A DNA stretch of 10,428 nucleotides, from the NCBI GenBank assembly GCA_945907105.1, contig CAMDSB010000040.1, positions 1-10,428 of the forward strand, read 5' to 3'. The first letter of the stretch is position 1; each line of letters starts with the position of its first letter. The notes under the pieces are model-generated. The model did no database searches and had not been told where the DNA came from. It saw only the letters and a list, made by a program, of their open reading frames with translations. Shown in pieces: positions 5,748-10,428 of the stretch. This DNA is from Rickettsia typhi. Its GTDB lineage: Bacteria; Pseudomonadota; Alphaproteobacteria; Rickettsiales; Rickettsiaceae. The translations under genes were made by a program, and so were the position numbers.

Positions 5748-6733
5748 GTTTTGCTGCACTAGAGACTTATCTTCTGCCGTTTAAAAATATCTTCGCTGAA
5801 GAAGGTGTTAATGAGTTGATGATTAACAAGCCTGGGGAGGCGTGGGTTGAGAAAAAAGGAGATCAACGATTAGAATTAATACCAGAAGTTGATATTGATC
5901 ATTTACTTGGTTTAGGAAGGTTGGTCGCTCAATCTACCGATCAGAAAATTTCTGAAGAAAATCCATTGCTTTCAGCAACTCTACCTAATGGCTATCGAAT
6001 TCAGATAGTATTCCCACCAGCTGTGGAACCAAATTTAGCAGCTTTTGCCATACGTAAAGGTTCTACTATGCACCTTTCTCTTGATGCATACGCTAAAATG
6101 GGAGCATTCGATAATACTTCTACAGAAGAAATGGTCGATGAAAATAATGCAATATTATGTAACTACTTAAAAGAAAAGAAAATCAAAGAATTTATAAGAC
6201 ATGCTGTACTTTGTAAAAAGAATATAGTAATTAGTGGGGGTACATCTACAGGTAAAACTACCTTTACTAATGCTGCACTTGGTGAAATTCCGACTCATGA
6301 AAGACTAATTACAGTTGAGGATGCTAGAGAAGTTCAGTTACACAACCATCCAAACAAAGTCCATTTATTAGCTTCTAAAGGTGGTCAAGGAAGAGCAAAA
6401 GTAACAACTCAAGATCTTATTGAAGCTTGTTTGCGTTTGCGTCCAGATAGAATAATCGTCGGTGAGCTTCGAGGATCAGAAGCGTTCAGCTTTTTAAGAG
6501 CAATTAATACGGGTCACCCTGGCTCTATATCGACATTGCACGCAGATGCTCCTTCAATGGCTTTAGAGCAGTTGAAGCTAATGGTTATGCAGGCTGGCCT
6601 TGGAATGCCGCCAGATGAAATTAAGAAATACATTTTAGCTGTGGTGGATATTGTTGTTCAGCTAAAACGTGGTACTGGGGGCAAACGATTTGTTTCTGAG
6701 ATATACTTCAAAGGAATGAAAGGAGAAAATTAG
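5744..6733 (+). CDS. virB11: type IV secretion system traffic ATPase VirB11
   Basis: A 329-residue member of the secretion ATPase superfamily (VirB11/PulE type) that forms hexameric rings at the cytoplasmic face of the channel and works with VirB4 and VirD4. The N-terminal domain (about 1-145) has the NELMINKPGEAWVE segment (23-36). The RecA-like C-terminal domain carries Walker A GGTSTGKTT (165-173), the Asp box LITVEDAREV (188-197), Walker B RIIVGELRG (236-244) and the His box TGHPGSISTLHAD (256-268). All catalytic elements are intact and length is normal (about 330-345). The ATG overlaps the virB10 stop as ATGA, and GAGGTC about seven bases upstream serves as ribosome binding site. Expected to be translationally coupled to virB10. 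Confidence 0.97.
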   Translation: MSFAALETYLLPFKNIFAEEGVNELMINKPGEAWVEKKGDQRLELIPEVDIDHLLGLGRLVAQSTDQKISEENPLLSATLPNGYRIQIVFPPAVEPNLAAFAIRKGSTMHLSLDAYAKMGAFDNTSTEEMVDENNAILCNYLKEKKIKEFIRHAVLCKKNIVISGGTSTGKTTFTNAALGEIPTHERLITVEDAREVQLHNHPNKVHLLASKGGQGRAKVTTQDLIEACLRLRPDRIIVGELRGSEAFSFLRAINTGHPGSISTLHADAPSMALEQLKLMVMQAGLGMPPDEIKKYILAVVDIVVQLKRGTGGKRFVSEIYFKGMKGEN

Positions 6734-8469
6734 TGTTTAATAAGATTTTAAAAAAAGCTAGAACAATCTTTGGTCATATGGTAATCCATCCATTTGTGCT
6801 CATTTGCACATTATGGACAAGCGGCCTTATAATATCATTTATCACTAATGAATACAGAGCAATAGGCTTAGATTTAAATGCAGTTGCAATAGCTTATAAA
6901 TGGGCATCTTGGCTTCTACACTCCTGGACAAAGCTAAGTTTTGAAGCTTATGATTACATAAAAATAAAGCTAGTGCTAGCATTAATAGCTCCTTTATCGT
7001 TTGTTGCTTTGTTCTATATGAAGAATTTTACCAGGATAAAAACCCTTGAGTTTTTCTTACCAAAAGAAGCTGTATACGGTTCAGCTGACTGGGCAAACCA
7101 GGCAGACATAGAAAGAGCTAATTTAAGAGCAGCACATGGTATGCTTCTAGGGAAAGACCCTATTGGCTATTTTTGCGCTGATGGATTTCAGCACGCTTTG
7201 TTATTCGCTCCTACAGGTTCGGGAAAGGGGGTCGGGTTTGTAATTCCAAATTTACTCTTTTGGGATCATTCGGTAATTGTGCATGATATCAAGCTTGAAA
7301 ACCACCTCTTAACTAGTGGGTGGAGAGCTCAAAATGGTCAAGAAGTTTATGTATGGGAACCTTCCAATCCTGATGGAGTTACTAATTGTTATAACCCTAT
7401 TGATTGGGTAAGTAGTAAACCTGGACAGATGGTAGATGACGTACAAAAAATTGCTAATCTAATATTACCCAAGCAAGAGTTTTGGGAAAATGAAGCAAGA
7501 AGTCTATTTTTAGGTGTAGTACTTTATCTTATTGCTGATGAAACTAAGGTTAAATCATTTGGTGAAGTTGTAAGAACTATGCGTAGTGACGATGTGGTTT
7601 ATAACCTTGCTGTAGCTTTGGATGTACTAGGTGAAGTTATGCATCCTGTTGCTTATATGAATATCGCCGCGTTTTTACAAAAAGCTGATAAGGAACGTTC
7701 TGGTGTAATTTCAACAATGAACTCTTCCCTTGAGTTATGGGCCAATCCCTTGATCGATGCTGCAACAGCTTCTTCAGATTTTAATATCATGGAATTTAAA
7801 AAGAAAAAAACCACTGTATTTGTTGGCTTAACTCCAGATAACATTCAAAGATTGCAGAAATTGATGCAAATCTTTTATCAACAAGCCAGTGAATTCTTAA
7901 GTCGTAAGATGCCCGATATAAAAGAAGAACCGTATGGGGTAATGTTTTTACTAGATGAATTTCCAACGCTTGGTAAAATGGAGCAAATAAAAGCTGGTAT
8001 CGCTTATTTTAGGGGCTACAGAGTCCGCTTGTTCTTAATTATTCAAGATACTCAGCAGCTTAAAGGGGCTTACGAAGAAGCCGGAATGAACTCATTCTTG
8101 TCAAATTCAACCTTCCGTATTACTTTCGCAGCCAATAACTATGAAACTGCCAATCTAATTTCACAGTTGTGCGGCAATAAAACAGTAGAACAAACTTCAT
8201 ATAACAAGCCCTTATTCTTTGACTTGAACGTTTCAACACGCACCCAAAATGTTTCAAACGTGTCACGAGCATTATTACTTCCACAAGAAGTTATTCAATT
8301 AGATCGTGATGAACAAATCGTACTAATTGAATCTTTTCCTCCAATTAGATCACAAAAAATTAAGTACTTTGAAGATAAGTTCTTTACAAAAAGACTTTTA
8401 CCCCCTACATTTATACCAACACAAACGCCGTTCGACCCAAAAGGTGCGAAAGCCAACGAAGCTAAATAG
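6733..8469 (+). CDS. virD4: type IV secretion coupling protein VirD4
   Basis: A 578-residue inner-membrane coupling ATPase (VirD4/TraG family) that binds substrates and hands them to the channel. Two N-terminal membrane helices lie at about 20-38 and 79-97 with a short periplasmic loop between. The GSADW motif is at 116-120. Walker A is APTGSGKGVG (159-168), HDIKLEN at 184-190 is the usual strand after it, and Walker B is VMFLLDEFPTLG (403-414). IIQDTQQLKGAYEEAG (436-451) is a further conserved VirD4 segment. The start is GTG at 6733, sharing its G with the virB11 TAG stop; AAGGAGA at 6719-6725 is a strong ribosome binding site. No extended effector-binding tail is seen after about residue 560, only about 20 residues rich in Lys, Pro and Ala. 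Family size is about 560-660. Confidence 0.97.
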   Translation: MFNKILKKARTIFGHMVIHPFVLICTLWTSGLIISFITNEYRAIGLDLNAVAIAYKWASWLLHSWTKLSFEAYDYIKIKLVLALIAPLSFVALFYMKNFTRIKTLEFFLPKEAVYGSADWANQADIERANLRAAHGMLLGKDPIGYFCADGFQHALLFAPTGSGKGVGFVIPNLLFWDHSVIVHDIKLENHLLTSGWRAQNGQEVYVWEPSNPDGVTNCYNPIDWVSSKPGQMVDDVQKIANLILPKQEFWENEARSLFLGVVLYLIADETKVKSFGEVVRTMRSDDVVYNLAVALDVLGEVMHPVAYMNIAAFLQKADKERSGVISTMNSSLELWANPLIDAATASSDFNIMEFKKKKTTVFVGLTPDNIQRLQKLMQIFYQQASEFLSRKMPDIKEEPYGVMFLLDEFPTLGKMEQIKAGIAYFRGYRVRLFLIIQDTQQLKGAYEEAGMNSFLSNSTFRITFAANNYETANLISQLCGNKTVEQTSYNKPLFFDLNVSTRTQNVSNVSRALLLPQEVIQLDRDEQIVLIESFPPIRSQKIKYFEDKFFTKRLLPPTFIPTQTPFDPKGAKANEAK

Positions 8470-8542
8470 GCTGAAGAACAGGCGTAGATTTGTGGCAGGA
8501 GGACTTGGATCTTTCCTAGCTTATTAAAAAAAAGAAATACAC
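8470..8542 (+). other. spacer between virD4 and the Ppx/GppA gene
   Basis: In the virD4 frame, the stop at 8467-8469 is followed by codons for AEEQA and then a second TAG. A perfect AGGAGG (8497-8502) lies in the middle of the spacer, 40 bases before the next gene's ATG and too far to serve it directly. The only nearby start, TTG at 8505, opens a five-codon frame. The end of the spacer is an A-rich run (8526-8533). No terminator is visible, so read-through from the T4SS genes into the next gene is possible. Confidence 0.4.
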
Positions 8543-9937
8543 ATGCGCTGTGCAATAATGGATATTGGCTACAATGCCATAAGAGCTGTTGTTTATGAAA
8601 ACAACACACTTGGTGCCCCAGAGATATTCAATAATAAATTCAAGAATGATATTCTTACCCTACTATCAAATGAATCATTTGATATAAAACATCAATCATA
8701 TCTTTCTATTCAATATCTCTTACATGTCTTCAAAAAGCTAGAAGTTACAGATATTAATTGTGTTGCTACAGCTGTTCTCAGAGATCACCCTAGAGCCAAT
8801 GAGTTTATCTCGTTTATAAAAAAGAAATATCACTTTGATATCAGAATAATCACTGGGGAAGAGGAAGCCAAGTTAACTGCGCAAGGGTTAATCAACGGTA
8901 TACCAGATAGCGTAGGTATTGCAGCTGATCTTGGCGGCGGTAGCTTAGAACTAGTGGAAGTCGAACACGGTCAAATAGGAAAGCTCCAATCACTTGAGCT
9001 TGGAACTAAAATCATTACTACGCGTAACATTACGAATAAAAATGAAATAATCCAAATAATCTTAGAAAGATTTGGTAACCAGACTTATAAAAACCTTTAT
9101 CTTATAGGAGGAGCTCTACGATTTATCGGCAGGTTATATATAGATTTTACAGAATATCCTATAAAAAACCTGCATAATCTCGAGATACTATCTGAGGAAT
9201 TTTCGAGCTATCTAAAAAAACTAAGGTTCTCCTCCAGCAATACAAAAAGCAAACTAGGTAAACGAAAAATTAACAGCAACGCCTTGTTGGTAGCTGAAGC
9301 AATGATTGAAGTGTTTAAACCAGAAAAAATCATTGTTTCTACCTTTGGACTTAAAGAAGGGGTAAGAGTAGAATTATTAAGCGAGGCAGATAAACATAAG
9401 GATATTGTTGAAGAAAAAGTAAAATATACTTGTAACTACGATAGTACTAAAACAGACTTTAAAAGCTATCATGATATTTTAGAATCCATAGCAGGGAAAA
9501 GTGACATTAGTATGACGATCCTAAAATTTGCCATCATGCTTATGAGTTTAAAGCGTAAATTTGATAACACACTTCCTCCGACTGCTCTTACTGAATTTAT
9601 ACTATCTTCAGAGATTCCATTTACACATCAAGTTCGGCTGATGCTTGCTCTAGCTCTTGCATATGCATCTAATTATAAACCAGATAACGAGCTAGTTAAA
9701 ATTTCGAAGAAGTTACTCACCAAAGAAGATTATGCAAGAAGTCAAATTATTGGCCATTTCTTACAAATAGCCGAAGAAATTGATGGTCCCAGTTTCAGGT
9801 CGCCATCTTTTTCTATTAAATCAAAAAATTACTATCTTGAGATAGATAGTGAAGAAATTTTACCACGCCCTACTTTTGAAAAAGTCTGCAGCCGCCTTAA
9901 ATCTATTGCTTACGCAAAAAAAATATACTCTAATTAA
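8543..9937 (+). CDS. Ppx/GppA-family phosphatase (exopolyphosphatase or pppGpp phosphohydrolase)
   Basis: A 464-residue protein of the ASKHA (actin/Hsp70-like) fold. The first phosphate loop is AIMDIGYNAIR (4-14). The catalytic-glutamate region is ITGEEEAKL (103-111). The second phosphate loop is DLGGGSLEL (129-137) and IGGALRFIGRL is at 188-198. From about residue 300 a helical C-terminal domain of the type often found in alphaproteobacterial Ppx follows. Family members remove terminal phosphate from polyphosphate or convert pppGpp to ppGpp; sequence alone does not say which. The usual DIGSN has Tyr for Ser at position 10, next to the phosphate site. The in-frame stop at 8525-8527 limits the N-terminus, so ATG 8543 is the first possible start; its ribosome binding site is weak (A-rich AAAGAAA). 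It lies 73 bases after virD4 on the same strand and could be co-transcribed. Confidence 0.9.
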   Translation: MRCAIMDIGYNAIRAVVYENNTLGAPEIFNNKFKNDILTLLSNESFDIKHQSYLSIQYLLHVFKKLEVTDINCVATAVLRDHPRANEFISFIKKKYHFDIRIITGEEEAKLTAQGLINGIPDSVGIAADLGGGSLELVEVEHGQIGKLQSLELGTKIITTRNITNKNEIIQIILERFGNQTYKNLYLIGGALRFIGRLYIDFTEYPIKNLHNLEILSEEFSSYLKKLRFSSSNTKSKLGKRKINSNALLVAEAMIEVFKPEKIIVSTFGLKEGVRVELLSEADKHKDIVEEKVKYTCNYDSTKTDFKSYHDILESIAGKSDISMTILKFAIMLMSLKRKFDNTLPPTALTEFILSSEIPFTHQVRLMLALALAYASNYKPDNELVKISKKLLTKEDYARSQIIGHFLQIAEEIDGPSFRSPSFSIKSKNYYLEIDSEEILPRPTFEKVCSRLKSIAYAKKIYSN

Positions 9938-9938
9938 T

Positions 9939-9993
9939 ACTAGTTCGAATCTTATTTGAAATTCACATTAGTCTCATTTAATTCGAAGCTAGT
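9939..9993. repeat. long imperfect inverted repeat between ppx and cytochrome b561 genes
   Basis: ACTAGTTCGAAT (9939-9950) and ATTCGAAGCTAGT (9981-9993) are inverted copies that differ by one extra base, giving twelve pairs with one bulge around a 30-base A/T-rich loop. Each arm also contains the self-complementary TTCGAA. It starts two bases after the Ppx/GppA stop codon. No clean T run follows on the plus strand. It could be a 3'-end mRNA structure or a paired binding site; neither is shown. Confidence 0.4.
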
Positions 9994-10009
9994 GCGTGCT
10001 TTAGTAGTA

Positions 10010-10015
10010 TATAAA
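10010..10015 (+). promoter_or_regulatory. possible -10 box before the cytochrome b561 gene
   Basis: TATAAA lies 20 bases before the ATG at 10036. No matching -35 element is found at the normal distance, so support is weak. If real, the leader would be only about 14 bases. Confidence 0.2.
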
Positions 10016-10035
10016 ATGAAATCAAAAGATAAGTT

Positions 10036-10428
10036 ATGCTAAGAAATACTGAAAATTCGTATGGTTTGATTGCCAGAATTCTGCACTGGATAATAGCTTT
10101 TTCAATAATTGGACTGATATTTGTAGGTTTTTTTATGAGCACTATGGAACCGTCACCAGAAAAATTTGAATTATATGGCATGCATAAAGCTTTCGGCGTA
10201 ATTGTATTATCCCTCGTAGTTTTAAGAATCATTTGGAGATTATCTAATAAGGTGGTGCTACCACCAGCAGACCTACCAAACATAATGAAACTTGCTAGTA
10301 AATCAGGACATTTATTGCTATATATTTTTATGCTTTTAATGCCAATTAGTGGTGTTATGATGTCTAGGTTTGGGGCACATGATATAAAAGTTTTTAGCCT
10401 ATTTGTAATCCCTGGACTTGAAAAAAAT
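10036..10428 (+). CDS. cytochrome b561 (CybB/YodB type), N-terminal part (cut by window edge)
   Basis: From the ATG at 10036, 131 codons are open to the window end. The product is a diheme b-type cytochrome of the inner membrane (prokaryotic b561 family), which in E. coli CybB oxidises quinol and passes electrons to superoxide or other acceptors. Membrane helices are visible at about 15-34, 52-68 and 90-108; a fourth should follow off the edge. Heme-ligand histidines are at 17 (in ARILHW), 50 (in YGMHKAFG) and 92 (in SKSGHLLLY), spaced as in CybB. The full family length is about 170-190. ATG at 10016 is out of frame and opens only a short peptide, so 10036 is the start; the ribosome binding site is weak. 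Separate from the T4SS block by the inverted repeat. Confidence 0.9.
   Translation, partial: MLRNTENSYGLIARILHWIIAFSIIGLIFVGFFMSTMEPSPEKFELYGMHKAFGVIVLSLVVLRIIWRLSNKVVLPPADLPNIMKLASKSGHLLLYIFMLLMPISGVMMSRFGAHDIKVFSLFVIPGLEKN

Noticed and set aside
7653..7844. Minus-strand open frame of 63 codons
   Set aside because: Antisense to the middle of virD4, with no family features.
8327..8527. Plus-strand open frame of 66 codons ending in RFVAGGLGSFLAY
   Set aside because: Two thirds of it lie inside virD4 in another frame. The AGGAGG near its end is inside the frame, not before its start, so there is no support for translation.
8295..8609. Minus-strand open frame of 104 codons spanning the virD4/ppx junction
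   Set aside because: It overlaps two real genes, resembles no known family and lacks a ribosome binding site that I can see.
9978..10283. Minus-strand open frame of 101 codons
   Set aside because: Antisense to the cytochrome b561 gene, which carries the conserved histidines and membrane helices.
1..10428. CRISPR arrays, insertion sequences, integrases, toxin-antitoxin pairs or phage genes
   Set aside because: No spaced direct repeats, transposase or integrase motifs, or small toxin-like gene pairs were seen on either strand. The encoded CCA tRNA ends show no flanking attachment-site duplication.

Overview
The window looks like chromosome of an AT-rich alphaproteobacterium of the order Rickettsiales or a close relative. 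Two arrangements point there. One is a lone tuf gene set between tRNA-Tyr/tRNA-Gly and the S10 ribosomal-protein operon, with no fusA beside it. The other is a compact virB8-virB9-virB10-virB11-virD4 block, which matches the core islet of the Rickettsiales vir homolog (rvh) type IV secretion system (T4SS). Low GC, short intergenic spaces and single-copy housekeeping genes agree. The family within the order cannot be fixed by eye.

Left part, minus strand (1-2018): read in transcription order, tRNA-Tyr(GTA), tRNA-Gly(TCC), tuf, rpsJ and the 5' end of rplC (cut by the window edge). A reasonable sigma-70-type promoter lies just upstream of tRNA-Tyr. A GC-rich hairpin separates tuf from rpsJ. This is a translation operon: two tRNAs, the elongation factor that delivers aminoacyl-tRNA, then ribosomal proteins. 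Diverging from it on the plus strand is an RlmB/TrmH-type rRNA 2'-O-methyltransferase (2176 or, more likely, 2212 to 2946). The 157-base divergent spacer holds three adjacent inverted repeats.

Middle part, plus strand (3146-8469): five T4SS genes packed end to end. VirB8 is the inner-membrane assembly factor, VirB9 is a short form with only the N-terminal domain, and VirB10 is the envelope-spanning scaffold with a long insert in its antenna region. VirB11 is the hexameric traffic ATPase and VirD4 the coupling ATPase that recruits substrates. Neighbouring genes overlap by 14, 4 and 1 bases or are 3 bases apart, so they are probably one translationally coupled transcript. VirB1-B7 are not in the window; in Rickettsiales they are normally encoded elsewhere.

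Right part, plus strand (8543-10428): a Ppx/GppA-family phosphatase follows virD4 after 73 bases. After a 98-base spacer carrying a long imperfect inverted repeat, the start of a cytochrome b561 gene runs off the window.

Nothing here is clearly a wholly new system. The points most worth a second look are the C-terminally short VirB9, the enlarged VirB10 antenna region with its cysteine pair, the chimeric tuf locus, and the clustered inverted repeats in three intergenic regions.
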